A stretch of DNA of 64,000 nt from Azorinus chamasolen (GCA_963576725.1 OY755243.1:72810106-72874105), one strand, 5' to 3'. Numbered from the stretch's first letter, positions 30,641 to 41,847 are shown. A program made the numbers and translations. The notes: a model not told the origin generated them from the sequence alone.

Positions 30641-32615
30641 TTAGCTCACCTGGCACAAAGTGCCAAGGTGAGCTATTGGGATGATCCTATGTCCGTCGTC
30701 GTGCGTCGTACGTATGTGCGTATGTGCGTCGTGCGTACGTGTGGGCGTCAACAATTTACTTAAACATCTTCTTCTCTGGAACTACAAAGCCAAGAGCTTT
30801 GATATTTGGTATGTAGTATGATGTAATGGTCCTCTACAAAGATTGTTCAAATTATGTCCCCCGGGCCAAAAATGGCCCGCCCCAGGGCTTATCAGTTTTT
30901 CATAGGAAAATCTTTAAAAATCTTCTTCTCTGAAACTGTAAGGCATAGGTATGTAGCATCATCTAATGGTCCTCTACTAAGATTGTTCAAATTATGACCC
31001 CTGGGCCAAAAATGGCCCCGCCCCGGGGCTTATCAGTTTTTCATAGGAAAATCTTTAAAAATCTTCTTCTCTGAAACTGTAAGGCATAGACCTTTGATAT
31101 TTGGTATGTAGCATGACCTAATGGTCCTCTACTAAGATTGTTCAAATTATGACCCCTGGGCCAAAAATGGCCCCGCCCCGGGGCTTATCAGTTTTTCATA
31201 GGAAAATCTTTAAAAATCTTCTTCTCTGAAAATGTAAGGCATAGACCTTTGGTATTTAGTATGTAGCATCATCTAATGGTCCTCTACTACGATTGTTCAA
31301 ATTATGACCCCCCAGGACAAAAATGGCCCCGCCCCAGGGCTTATCGGTTTTTCATAGGAAAATCTTTAAAAATCTTCTTCTCTGAAAATGTAAGGCATAG
31401 ACCTTTGATATTTGGTATGTAGCATGATCTAATGGTCCTCTACTACGATTGTTCAAATTATGACCCCTGGGCCAAAAATGGCCCCACCCCGGGGCTTATC
31501 AGTTTTTCATAGGAAAATCTTTAAAAATCTTCTTCTCTGAAAATGTAAGGAATAGACCTTTGGTATTTGGTAAGTAGCATCATCTAATGGTCCTCTACTA
31601 AGATTGTTCAAATTATGACCCCCAGGACAAAAATGGCCCCGCTCCAGGGCTTATCAGTTTTTCATAGGAAAATCTTGAAGAAATCATCTTCTCTGAAACT
31701 GTAAGGCATAGACCTTTGATATTTGGTATGTAGCATGATCTAATGGTCCTCTACTAAGATTGTTCAAATTATGACCCCTGGGCCAAATATGGCCCGCCCC
31801 GGGGCTTATCAGTTTTTCATAGGAAAATCTTTAAATATATTCTTCTCTAAAATTATAAGGTATAGACCTTTGATATTTGGTATGTAGCATTATTTAATCG
31901 TCCTCTACTAAGATTAATCAAAATATGACCCCCGGACCAAAAATGGCACCGCCCAACGGCTTATCAGTTTTTCATAGGAAAATCTTTAAAAATCTTCTCC
32001 TCCAGAACTGTAAGGTCTAGGCCCTTGATATTTGGTATGTAGCATCATCTAATGGTTTTCTACCAAGATTATTCAAATTATTACCCCTGGGTCAAAAATG
32101 GCCCCGCCCTGGGGCTTATCAGTTTTTCATATGAATAGCTTTAAGAATCTTCTTCTCCAAAACTGTAAGGCAGAGACCTTTAATATTTGGTATGTAGCGC
32201 TATCTAATAGTTTTCTACCAAGATTGTTCAAATTATGTCCCCTGGGTTGAAAACTTCCCCGCCCAGGGGCATATCAGTTTTTTATAGGAAAGTTTTTAAA
32301 AATCTTCTCTTAAAAATCTTTAAAAGTCTTCTCTGAACTTGTAAGGCATAGACCTTAGATATTTGGTATGTTGCATTATCTAATAGTCCTCTACCAAGAT
32401 TTTCAAATTATGAACCCCGGATCAAAATTGACCCCGCCCTGGGGCTTAACAGTTTTTCATAGGAAAATCTTTAAGGTCTAGACTCTTTATATTTAGTATG
32501 TAGCATCATCTGATGGTTTTCTACCAAGATTTTTCAAATTATGCAATCTGTCATTGAAATCATTAATCTGTTACGAACAGGTGAGCGATTAAGGGCCATC
32601 ATGGCCCTCTTGTTT
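30641..32615 (+). mobile_element. satellite-bearing (HINE-like) element, about 12 monomers
   Basis: The head is the hairpin AGCTCACCTGGCACAAAGTG..., then GTCCGTCGTCGTGCGTCGTA. Monomers of about 150 bp carry ATATTTGGTATGTAGCAT, GGTCCTCTACTAAGATTG, CAAAAATGGCCCCGCCC and CTTATCAGTTTTTCATAGG. The tail is GGTGAGCGATTAAGGGCCAT, a GGGCCATCATGGCCC hairpin and CTCTTGTTT. Confidence 0.8.
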
Positions 32616-32817
32616 AATTGGTCTGGGAAAATTGAAATTTGGCAAAAGTCAGGGAAAAGTCAGGGAAATTTGGAACCAAAGGATGAGGGCTGAGGAAATA
32701 TGTCAAAAAGGAGAAAGAATGAAAATAAAAGGCTAAGGCAGTTTCTTCAATTTTGACTAAACCAAGCATCTTTATACATGTACATCTTTGATTAGCTTTG
32801 TATATTTCACATCCAAA

Positions 32818-34671
32818 TTTTTAGCTCACCAGAGCACAAAGTGCTCAAGGTGAGCTATTGTGATACCACTGTGTCCGTCGTCCGTCTGTCCGTCCGTCCG
32901 TCTGTCTGTCCGTCAACAATTTCAGACGACTTCTTCTCTGAAACCGACAGCCCAATTGTAACCAAACTTGGTCAGATACATACTGAGGGTGTGTGCTTCA
33001 AAAGTTGTTAAAAGATAGTGGGCGGGGCCATCGGTCTTGTTGCCATGGCAACTGTACGCAATATCTAGAAAAATCTTCTTCTCCAGAATGACTTGTCCGA
33101 TTTGAATATAGTTTTCACCAAAATGTTTCTCAGTTGATAGACTTTAAAAGTTGTTAAAAGAATTTTGATCCGGCAATAAACATGGCCGCCAGAGGGCGTG
33201 GTCATTTTTTCCATATATGGTAATATATGAAAATCTTTAAAAATCTTCTTCTCTGAAACCATATGTCCTAGACCATTGATATTTGGTATGTAGCATGCTC
33301 TTATGGTCCTCTACAAAGATTGTTCAAATTATGACCCCCGGGCCAAAAATGGCCCCGCCCAAGGGCTTATCAGTTTTTCATAGGAAAATCTTTAAAAATC
33401 TTTTTCTCTGAAACTGTAAGGCCAAGACCTTTGATATTTGGTATGTAGCATGATCTTATGGTCCTCTACAAAGATTGTTGAAATTATGACCCCCGGGCCA
33501 AAAATGGCCCCGCCCAAGGGCTTATCAGTTTTTCATAGGAAAATCTTTAAAAATATTCTTCTCTGAAACTGTAAGGTCTAGACCTTTGATATTTGGTATG
33601 TAGCATGATCTTATGGTCCTCTACAAAGATTGTTCAAATTATGACCCCGGGCCAAAAATTGCCCCGCCCAAGGGCTTATCAGTTTTTCATAGGAAAATCT
33701 TTAAAAATCTTCTTCTCAGAAACTGTAAGGCCTAGACCTTTGATATTTGGTATGTAGCATGATCTTATGGTCCTCTACTAAAGTTGTTCAAATTATGACC
33801 CCCGGGCCAAAAATGGCCCCACCCTAGGGCTTATCAGTTTTTCATAGGAAAATCTTTAGAAATCTTCTTCTCTCAAACTGTAAGGCCTAGACCTTTGATA
33901 TTTGGTATGTAGCATGATCTTATGGTCCTCTACAAAGATTGTTCAAATTATGACCCCCGGGCCAAAAATTGCCCCGCCCAAGGGCTTATCAGTTTTTCAT
34001 AGGAAAAGCTTTAAAAATCTTCTTTTCTCAAACTGTAAGGCGTAGACTTTTGATATTTGGTATGTAGCATGATCTAATGGTCCTCTACAAAAGTTGTTCA
34101 AATTATGATCCCCGGGCCAAAAATGGCCCGCCCAAGGGCTTGTCAGTTTTTCATAGGAAAATCTTTAAAAATCTTCTTCTCTCAAACTGCAAGGCCTAGA
34201 CCTTTGATGTTTAGTATGTAGCATGATCTTATGGTCCTCTACAAATATTGTTCAAATTATAGCCACTGGGCCAAAAATGGCCCCGACCAAGGGCTTATCA
34301 GTTTGGAAAATCCATAAAAATCTACTGAAACTGTAAGGCCTAGACCTTTGATATTTGGTATGTAACATGATCTAATGGTTCTCTACAAATATGTAGCTGT
34401 GGCTTGTGGTCCTCTGTCAAGAATGTTGAACTTACGACCCTGACCACTGGGTGAAACTTGGCCCTGCCTCAGAGCTTATCAGTTTTTCATGGGAAAAATA
34501 TGAAATATTATTTTTCTCTGAAACCATAAGGCTTAGACCTTTAATTAATGGCATATTGCTTTGCCTTGTGGTTCTCTACCAAGGGTGTACACATGATTTC
34601 TTTTGGTCAAAAATGGCCCGCCCCTGGGGTTACCTCTGGTGAGCGCTTCAGGGCCTCATGGCCCTCTTGTA
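32818..34671 (+). mobile_element. second satellite-bearing element of the same family
   Basis: Head TTAGCTCACCAGAGCACAAA, then GTCCGTCCGTCTGTCTGTCC. The first monomers are divergent (GGGCGGGGCCATCGGTCTTG), later ones are near-identical to those of the upstream element. Tail GGTGAGCGCTTCAGGGCC and CCCTCTTGT. Confidence 0.8.
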
Positions 34672-34778
34672 TGGTATATCTATCATGAAGTCTGTTAAAA
34701 CAAAATCATTGGAGAGTTCTGGCACCTCTGCAAGACTCCAGCATCCGTTTTGACAGCAGTGCTAGAATAGGGCAGCAA

Positions 34779-34960
34779 TGCTAGATATTGAACATTCTAC
34801 TGTAGTGTCTTCACTTGTTAGGACATGCTGGGCAGCTGCTAGATATTGGACATTCTACTGTACTGTCTTCACATGTTAGGACAGGCTGGGCAGCAGTGCT
34901 AGATATTGGACATTCTACTGTACTGTCTTCACTTGTAAGGGCAGCAATATTTGGTCTGCT
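34779..34960 (+). repeat. three 59-bp tandem units
   Basis: CTAGATATTGGACATTCTAC recurs at 34781, 34839 and 34899, with TGTCTTCACTTGTTAGGACA between. Confidence 0.85.
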
Positions 34961-35084
34961 ATTATGAAAACAGTGAAAATGCAGACCCTTTTCTGGCATC
35001 TACAGAGACCCGTTAAAAGGACCTATTTTTCCCAATTTGGGAAAAACATCCCAAGTGATACAAAATTTTGATTGAATTGCAAAA

Positions 35085-35265
35085 CAAGAGGGCCTGAAAG
35101 GCCCTGATATCGCTCACCAGAAAATCAGAGGAGAAGATTTTCAAAGTTTTCACTATGTGTTTCTATAGAAAACCAGCCGTCCCTGGGGCGGGGCCAATTT
35201 TGACCCCATTTTAATAGCATGCTATATCAGTGTCCTACACACTGTATGTACTATTTTAAAATTCA
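35085..35265 (-). mobile_element. truncated inverted satellite element
   Basis: CAAGAGGGCCTGAAAGGCCC and ATCGCTCACC are the inverted tail of the elements above. The monomer piece CCCTGGGGCGGGGCCAAT follows. Confidence 0.65.
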
Positions 35266-35288
35266 GCTTACACATAAAAACTGAAAGA

Positions 35289-35468
35289 TTGACCCTTTCC
35301 ACCATAGATACACATTTTATCACCTTAGAAATATATCATAAATCTGAGTTTTTGCTTTAGTTTACTGCCAAAATATTTCTTAACTTTGCTTAAACATAAA
35401 GTTTTACTTAATTATATATTCATAGTAGACGGAGTCTCTAATAAAAATTCATGGAGGAAAGGGTTGAG
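35289..35468. mobile_element. hairpin-less TTAA-type MITE
   Basis: Ends TTGACCCTTTCCACCATAGA and, inverted, TCAACCCTTTCCTCCATGAA. No central hairpin. Confidence 0.6.
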
Positions 35469-36036
35469 AGAGGTAGAAAAGATTCAAGAGACTTTATACT
35501 TAGGGTGCATATTAGGACATGTTTGGCATCATGCATGTTACATTCAATATTGAGCAATTAAAAATGAAAAAGTCAAAAACATTTTTTTTTTAAAATGATC
35601 AAAAATCGACTGCTGTATAATTATATAGTTGTCATAAAGAGAGAGGTGGTAAGGATTGGCTGATGGGGAGGACGGAGGCCAACATTTATTGATCATGCTC
35701 ATTGATGACCAATTAAACTTCTGTTAACATGGGTCAGGGAAAATTGAAATTCGGTCAGGGAAAAGTCAGTGAAAAGTCAGGGAATTTTATTTTTTCTGTT
35801 TTGTGGGAACCCTGTCATTAAAATGATTTTCATTCTGGCATATTAACATAGGAAAGTTTCATATTTTCAGAAACTAAAGAATCAGATCATACCGAAGAGC
35901 CATCTGGGTCTACTCTGTTTGCAAAGGCATGAAAAAGCATTTATGTGAAGTAAAGGGTTGACTGCATGATAATTGTCAAAATAGAAGTGCTGACCTGTGT
36001 TTGCCTAGTATACCAGTAGGTCGAAATTAAAACTTA

Positions 36037-36225
36037 CAGTAAAATTTATTTAAAGCGACCACTGGTATCAATAAAATCAGCTGGCTGCTTAATGCAGAAT
36101 GAAAGAAATGCAGAAAGCTCCTATGGAAGCTTTGAGCATAACTTTCATCCTGCGTTAAGCTACCACCTACCTTATAGACCTAGAATTTGACATTTTTGAA
36201 AAGTTGTTGTAGAGAGGTTTTTCTG
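36037..36225. mobile_element. family D MITE
   Basis: TA-flanked. Ends CAGTAAAATTTATTTAAAGC and GAGAGGTTTTTCTG. Hairpin apex AGCTCCTATGGAAGCT. Confidence 0.78.
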
Positions 36226-36580
36226 TAGTTTAAATATGCAGCTAGGAGGCAAGTTTATCAGCAATGGAATGAAAAAGATGGCAGAGAGCAAACTTTCTAA
36301 GCTGTTGATTGCCTACAGATGTTGACGGAATTTTCTTAAAGTAGAGGATGAAGTCTTGTGTAATTCCATGAATTATTTTGACATGCTGGTTATAGGATTA
36401 TATTTGTACCCTCTGCTCTACAAGGCTGGACAGATTGGTAAATGGAATTTGAGAGCTGTAGAAAAGAGGCTTATTGTATCCATATCATTTCTCCATCAGA
36501 CCCTATCTTATTGTTACTTATGAGTATCAATAGTACAGGGTTTGGGGCAGAAATGTAGAAAATAATTTACCTAGTTTTCC
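36226..36580. other. intron 2 stretch, nothing recognised
   Basis: Unique AT-rich sequence; a CATTTCTCCATCAGACCC piece near 36487 and GGGTTTGGGGCAGAAATG at 36539 suggest a decayed family F palindrome. Confidence 0.4.
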
Positions 36581-36843
36581 TTAATCCTTTCCCTCATATA
36601 AACCCTTTTTCAGGCCTTTGAAAACAGACTAGACATAGATCTGACAGCTCCTAGGCTGTAGGAGCTGTCTGATCAGGGTCTGCTCTGTTTGCTTATGAAA
36701 GTACATGTATATTTATCTGATTCTAGTTCTTATCAAGGCCAATAATTCCCCTTGAGAATCTTGACTATATAAAACTTAAGTTAATGAATATGCATGAAAT
36801 GGTCAATTTATGCATACATCATATTCTTTAGGGAAAGGGTTAA
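36581..36843 (-). mobile_element. family A MITE, full length
   Basis: TTAA at 36581-36584 and 36840-36843. Apex AGCTCCTAGGCTGTAGGAGC (enlarged). Confidence 0.82.
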
Positions 36844-36897
36844 GACTTATTATCTAGAGCTATGGATTTTTTCTGTCATGTCTCTGTATCTCTGAGA

Positions 36898-36975
36898 AGA
36901 GGTCGGCGCTTGTAATTGAACCTACAACCTGCTAAACCACAGGGGATGCTTTACCAATAGACCTGGTATCCATTG
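36898..36975 (-). repeat. tRNA-derived SINE head (minus strand)
   Basis: Read on the minus strand: A-box-like GGTCTATTGGTAAAGCATCC and B-box GTAGGTTCAATTAC, ending CAAGCGCCGACC. Stem pairing is incomplete. The SINE body would lie at lower coordinates but is not recognisable. Confidence 0.5.
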
Positions 36976-37299
36976 TGTGAGTCACTTGTTGAACATGGAT
37001 TCCACCACAGAATGATTCGGAGTTATTGATTGTCTGGCAAAGGCTCGTACCAATCAGCTATTGCTGGCGATCGCTTGTCCAGAAGCGCGAATACTGAGAC
37101 ATAGTGCAGAATCAATAATCTCAATACCAATAATGTCTCCGAAATTGATTTTAAGAGCAGACGGCATTTGTCAAAAATTATATCAAATGGAACGCTAATG
37201 ACAGTTATATTGAAAATCAATTCCTTTCTTGTGCAATATTCTGTCATATTCCTTAAAAAAATCTCAAGAAAGAAATTTGCTTACATATGAAAGATGTCA
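36976..37299. other. intron 2 stretch, nothing recognised
   Basis: Unique sequence with a slightly CpG-richer part near 37060-37100. An open frame of 74 codons on the minus strand has no recognisable domain. Confidence 0.4.
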
Positions 37300-37550
37300 T
37301 TAACCCTTTCCTCCATGAATATTCATATAAAAAGTAATGACATAAATATTAATTAAATTAATTTGTTACAATAGCATATGGACACAGTAATTGTTTGCCA
37401 TGACAGAAACTGTCGAATCATATCTTTATCATATCATGAGCAAACAGAGCAGACCCTGATCAGACAAGCGGCTCCTGTAGGAGCCGTCTGATCTGGGTCT
37501 ACTCTGTTTGCAAAGGCGTATAAAGGCGTATTGATGGAATAAAGGGTTAA
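37300..37550 (+). mobile_element. family A MITE, full length (first of three in a row)
   Basis: TTAA at 37300-37303 and 37547-37550, 251 bp. Apex GGCTCCTGTAGGAGCC. A 5-bp gain (AAGCG) unbalances the left arm. Confidence 0.9.
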
Positions 37551-37742
37551 CCCTTTCCTCCATGAATATTCGTGTAAGAAATAATGTATGTATGAATATT
37601 CATTAGCTTAATTTTTATAATGGCATATGAACTGGATAATGTTTGGTCATTGCAGACACTGTAGAATCAGTTCTATATAATTCCATAAGCACACAGAGCA
37701 GACCCTAATCAGACAGCTCTATAGTTGCCATCTCCGGCTTAA
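37547..37742 (+). mobile_element. family A MITE, right end lost (second of three)
   Basis: It shares the TTAA at 37547. The hairpin breaks at AGCTCTATAGTTGCCATC and the next copy's TTAA follows at 37739. Confidence 0.8.
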
Positions 37743-37989
37743 CCCTTTCCCTGTTCTATGTTTATTCCAAATTTCAATACCTACTGAATATTCATGGACA
37801 AAATAGTAATACTGAAATATGGAAGGTGGAACATTGTAGCCATTTTAGAAACTAAAGAATCAGATCTTTCAAATTCCATTAGCAAACAGAGCAGACGCTG
37901 ATCAGACGGCTCCTCTTAGGAGCCGTCTGATCTGGGTCTACTCTGTTTGCAAATGCGTGAAAACAGCTTTATATGAGGGAAAGGATTAA
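37739..37989 (+). mobile_element. family A2 MITE, full length (third of three)
   Basis: TTAA at 37739-37742 and 37986-37989, 251 bp. Apex GGCTCCTCTTAGGAGCC. Confidence 0.9.
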
Positions 37990-38017
37990 AATTGAGACCT
38001 GCAATCAGAGTGTCAGA

Positions 38018-38111
38018 TGGTATTGATCCTGATGAGTTATTGTATTCTTCAGTGTCTCATCTGGATCTGAACTGTTTGCATAGGGAATCACACTGGCGTG
38101 CAAAGAGTTAA
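38018..38111. mobile_element. family E copy
   Basis: GTATTGATCCTGATGAG / CTCATCTGGATCTGAACTG, right flank TTTGCATAGGGAATCACA. Confidence 0.6.
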
Positions 38112-38308
38112 AAACTAGCCTGATTAAACGTGTCGCTCTTGATTGCCATTAGACATTACTCATTACCCGGTGATGCATGTTGACAGTGCATTGTGTCCTC
38201 CGTTACAGTTTGCAAAAAAACAAACAATGACATCTGCTTGTGTTCCAAAGTTCTCAACAGCATATGATCAGAAATCAATTGGGATATCTCCAGTGAAATG
38301 AACCATTT

Positions 38309-38601
38309 TAATCCTTTCCTCAATAGAGGCACCTTTTGATGCCTTTGCAAATAGTGTAGACCCAGATCAGAAAAGCACTGTAGGAACTATCTGTTCTAAG
38401 TGTATGCTCTATTTACTTATAAAAATACATAGATCTGATTCTATTGTTTCTGCCAGGGCCAAAAAATCTTATTACAGGAATTGTTGATCATGGCAGAAAC
38501 TGTACGACCATATCTGTATTATTTCATAAGCAAACAGAGCAGACTAGGTCTACTCTGTTTGCAAAGACATGAAATGGAGTTTGTATGAGAGAAAAGGTTA
38601 A
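38309..38601. mobile_element. fused A(-) and A(+) copies
   Basis: A(-) start TTAATCCTTTCCTC and decayed hairpin to about 38480; then A(+) with a hairpin that lost its whole apex (CAGAGCAGACTAGGTCTACT). TTAA at 38598-38601 is shared with the next copy. Confidence 0.65.
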
Positions 38602-38827
38602 CCCTTTACTCCATAAATATTCCTTTATATGCTTTTGCAAACAGAATTGATCCAGATCAGACAGCTCCTGTAGGAGTCATCTGATCAGAATCTGCTCCGT
38701 ATCCTTATGAAATGATATAGATATAATTGTACAGTTTCTGCCATGGCCAAAAGTTTCTTTATCTAATGTAATTAATATGCATGATGTCATTGTTTCTTAC
38801 ATGAATATTCATGGAGTACAAGGTTAA
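38598..38827 (-). mobile_element. family A MITE, full length
   Basis: TTAA at 38598-38601 and 38824-38827. Apex AGCTCCTGTAGGAGTC. Confidence 0.85.
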
Positions 38828-38980
38828 GGCACTTGTGGCACACAACTCTGTACCAACTGGCCTAGATTCACCAAACTTCATAAAATGTTTATTTGAACTA
38901 GAAGTAGTGCACATGGGTTTTGTTTCTACATGTATATTGAATCCCTAACACTAGAGTTAAGGCACCTGATTAAGACCAAG

Positions 38981-39162
38981 TTAACCCTTTATTCCATGAA
39001 TATTCATGAAAGAAATAATAACATCATGGGTATTATTCAGATTAATTGTTATAATAGTACATGGACACAAGAATTTGGCAATGGCAGAAATTGTACAATT
39101 TTGATCTCTACTATATCAAAAGCATACAGAGCAGACTTTGATCAGACGGCTCCTATAGGGAT
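38981..39162 (+). mobile_element. family A MITE cut at the hairpin apex
   Basis: TTAACCCTTTATTCCATGAA start. The left arm is intact up to GGCTCCTATAGGG, then unrelated sequence. Confidence 0.75.
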
Positions 39163-39210
39163 ACATCATACATTTTGTATATAAAATGAACTCTTGTAAA
39201 TGTATCATGG

Positions 39211-39458
39211 TTAACCCTTTCCCTGTTTAGTATTTATGTAAGAAATAATGATGTCATGAATCTTTATTAGCTCAATTTTTATAATGTAAACTTTTCAAGG
39301 AATTTTTTGCTCTGACAAAAACTGTAGAATCTGATCTATATCATGTCAAAAGCAAACAGAGCAGACCCTGTTCAGACGGCTCCTCTAGGAGCCGTCTGAT
39401 CTGGGTCTACTCTGTTTACAAATAAGTAAAAAGGCGTTTATATGAGGAAAAGGATTAA
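39211..39458 (+). mobile_element. family A MITE, full length, 79 bp before FAM110 exon 3
   Basis: TTAA at 39211-39214 and 39455-39458, 248 bp. Apex GGCTCCTCTAGGAGCC. Confidence 0.9.
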
Positions 39459-39537
39459 TCTTGGGACTATAATATTTTACTAAGGTTGTGTACCCATTTT
39501 CTTAGAGTGAGTAGAATATAACTTCTTTATTTTTCAG

Positions 39538-39899
39538 TGAGCCCGTTGCATTGCTGTCTGTACAAGCACGGCACATAGCTATTGAAGATGTGTCAAACAC
39601 GCTGAGTCCAAACACTGAAGTTTCAGAAGAAGAATCTCAACTATCCATATCGCCCTGTCAGCATGGTCAAACACAGAATGAAAATAAACCACAGTGCCTG
39701 TCTTCTCCAAAGGAAGTGAAGTCTGCATCCACAGAGAATCCAAAGCCACAGGGAACTGATGACCAAAGCCACGCCTTTAAAAAGCCATTGACTCCGCCCA
39801 GACTTCCTCCCAAACCAACAGTGCCTCCTAGACCCTCCACAAAGCCAACAACTTCACCTGTGCCTGGGCCAAAACCTGTTAGACTTCTCCAAAACATAG
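39538..39899 (+). CDS. FAM110: FAM110-like protein, coding exon 3 (Pro/Ser-rich linker)
   Basis: The acceptor is CTTTATTTTTCAG. The exon adds one base to Ser70 and then encodes residues 71-190, starting EPVALLSVQ, the continuation of the FAM110 N-terminal box. The rest is acidic and serine-rich, then strongly proline-rich (PPRLPPKPTVPPRP, KPTTSPVPGPKP), with PxxP motifs typical of SH3-binding stretches in this family. The donor is ATAG|GTAAGCC after one base (phase 1). A family A element starts 9 bp downstream of the splice site. The open frame runs past the donor into that element and is not coding there. Confidence 0.85.
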
Positions 39900-39908
39900 G
39901 TAAGCCAT

Positions 39909-40153
39909 TTAACCTTTGCTCCATAAATACGCCTTTCTACATACAAACATGCAAACAGAGTAGACCCAAATCAGACGGCTCTTTATGAGCCGTCTGATCA
40001 GGGTCTGCTGTGTTTGCTTATGATATAATATAGATATGATTCTACAGTTTCTTCCATGGCCAAACATTCCTGCGTCTGTGTACTATAATAACAAATCAAT
40101 CTAATTAATATTCATGACATCATTATTTCTTACATGGATATTCATGGAGTTAA
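39909..40153 (-). mobile_element. family A MITE, full length, 9 bp after FAM110 exon 3 donor
   Basis: TTAA at 39909-39912 and 40150-40153. Apex shortened to GGCTCTTTATGAGCC. Confidence 0.87.
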
Positions 40154-40232
40154 GAGGTCATGTTCTGTATGTCAACAGTTAGCTCTTCACACACTAAGTA
40201 ATATGCATCTGCAAACATTGCCACCTGTCAAA

Positions 40233-40478
40233 GTTTACCCTTTCCTCCATAAATATGCCTTTCTATGCCTTTGCAAACCGATTAGACCCAGATCAGATGG
40301 CTCCTAATTAGGAGTGGTCTTATCAGAGTCTGCTCTGTTTGCTTATGATGTAATATAGGTATGATTCTATAATTTCTTCCATGACCAAATATTCCTGTGT
40401 TTATATTCTATTATAACAATTACTGGTAATCTAATTAATATTAATGATGGCATTATTTCATGAAATTTCATGATGGTG
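40233..40478 (-). mobile_element. family A MITE
   Basis: TTTACCCTTTCCTCC start. Apex GGCTCCTAATTAGGAG. The right end is lost. Confidence 0.75.
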
Positions 40479-40496
40479 TCAAATGTTTTGGTTTCT

Positions 40497-40560
40497 GATG
40501 GGACATGAAATCACTTGAACATCTCATCTGGATCTAAACTGTTTGCAAAAATTCACATCT
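40497..40560. mobile_element. family E right half
   Basis: CATCTCATCTGGATCTAAAC and TGTTTGCAAA. Confidence 0.5.
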
Positions 40561-40580
40561 CACCCCTAGTGTTTTAGGTT

Positions 40581-40818
40581 TTAACCCTTTCCTTCATACA
40601 AACACTTTTTCACTCCTTTGCTAACTGAATAGACCCAGATCAAATGGTTCCTGCAGGAGCCGTCTGTTAAGTCTGTTCTGTTTTCTTATGGAATTATATA
40701 GGCCTGATTCTTCCGCTTCTGTCGTGTCCAAATATTTCTTTGTTCATATGCTAGTATGAAAATACAGCTGATTAATATTCATTTTGTCATTACTTCTTAC
40801 ATAAATATTCATGAAGTA
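40581..40818 (-). mobile_element. family A MITE, right end decayed
   Basis: TTAACCCTTTCCTTCATACA start. Apex GGTTCCTGCAGGAGCC. Inner end ATAAATATTCATGAAGTAAG. Confidence 0.78.
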
Positions 40819-41087
40819 AGTGAGTGAGTGAGGTAAAAGGTAAATAAGTACAAAGATCAAACTAAATTAGTGTAGTGTAATTTATTAGTTCTGTTGTTTT
40901 TTCCAAAGTTACCGGTACTTAAGGGTGATGGTTTACAACTCTGTGAGTCTCGGTCCCCAATAAGGAACTTCATATCCCAAATGATGTGTGGCTCCAATAA
41001 ATAATGCCCAAAAACATTATGCAATCTAGAATGAAAGGTAAAACGCATCTACAGTCACACCTGCAGAGCTACAGACAAAGGTGTGTA

Positions 41088-41200
41088 CCCAACTACTAAA
41101 ATTATCATTTCTCCACCAAACCCTATACTGTGACCACTCTTTAGAATTGTCTTGAAGATTATAGGGTTTAATGGAGAAATAAAGTAGTTATTCTGGAAAA
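41088..41200. mobile_element. family F palindrome with deleted right arm part
   Basis: Left arm TTTCTCCACCAAACCCTATA...CTTTAGAATTGTCTTGAAG. The right arm keeps only ATTATAGGGTTTAATGGAG. Confidence 0.75.
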
Positions 41201-41267
41201 TGTTTAACTTTACACATCTTATCTGGTCCACTGCACCTGTTTTCATAATCTCATATAGATTAATCAG

Positions 41268-41382
41268 GGGAGTCTGAAAGAGCAGGTGGTAGCTTAATGC
41301 AGGACAAAAGTAATGTAAAAGCTTCTTTTGGAAATTTCTGCATATGTCACATCCTACACTGATCTACCACCTACCTTAACTT
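41268..41382. mobile_element. family D hairpin, decayed
   Basis: CAGGTGGTAGCTTAATGCAG / CTGATCTACCACCTACC. Confidence 0.6.
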
Positions 41383-41775
41383 TACTCGATAAAGATTAAT
41401 GTTTCCCAATATATGCAAGTAAAGTAGACCCAAATCAGATGATTCTTATTGCTTGTAAAATAATATACAGTAAAACCCCGCTAATGCGACCACCTAAAAG
41501 AGGTATAATTCTGGGTGTTAGATGCAGGTGGTAGCTTAATGCAGGACAAAAATAATGCAGAAAGCTTTCTGCATTACTTTTGCCCTGCATTAAGCAACCA
41601 CCTGCTTATAAAGACACCTATGTCTATTCATTAAGTGGTCGCATTAGAGGGGTTTTACTGTAAATATATTCTATTCCTGCCATTACTAAGTAGTTCTGTG
41701 TTGTGTGTCACTATAGAAACTCAGCCAATAAATGTTGATAAAGTCATTATTATTTACATGAATACTTAGCATAAC
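41378..41775 (-). mobile_element. decayed family A copy hosting a D copy
   Basis: CTTTACTCGATAAAGATTAA and AAAGTAGACCCAAATCAG before the insertion; GTCATTATTATTTACATGAA after it. Confidence 0.5.
41468..41660. mobile_element. family D MITE, intact
   Basis: 193 bp, TA on both sides. Ends CAGTAAAACCCCGCTAATGC and inverse differ by one base. The hairpin apex is cut to GAAAGCTTTC, so the shared CTCCTNNAGGAG centre is absent in this copy. Confidence 0.9.
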
Positions 41776-41847
41776 TTGAAGAGAAGTTCTGTAGCAGTGC
41801 TGTAGATATTATCTGTCAGATAAGATGCATGCTAATCTGTCAGAATC

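Larger units (their letters stand above)
30578..35814. mobile_element. CAGGG-ended DNA transposon, non-autonomous, host of nested elements
   Basis: Inverted ends CAGGGCTCCCAC and, inverted, CAGGGTTCCCAC are hAT-like. Both sides carry GTCAGGGAAAAGTCAGGGAA repeats, and GGGAAAATTGAAATTTGGC at 32626 recurs at 35738 (as TTCGGT). TCATT flanks both ends directly, shorter than the 8 bp usual for hAT. No transposase frame is visible. Most of the length is two satellite elements. Confidence 0.6.
30510..35961 (+). mobile_element. family A MITE split by a 5.2-kb insertion
   Basis: The left part ends ATGAATATTCATT at 30577. The right part starts at 35815 and includes GGCATATTAACATAGG, a half hairpin GCCATCTGGGTCTACTCTG and GAAGTAAAGGGTTGA. 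Confidence 0.65.

Noticed and set aside
30578..35814. Autonomous hAT transposon
   Set aside because: The ends are hAT-like, but no transposase-like frame exists and the inside is satellite elements.
39667..39924. Minus-strand frame rich in Gly/Val
   Set aside because: Antisense of the proline-rich part of exon 3.
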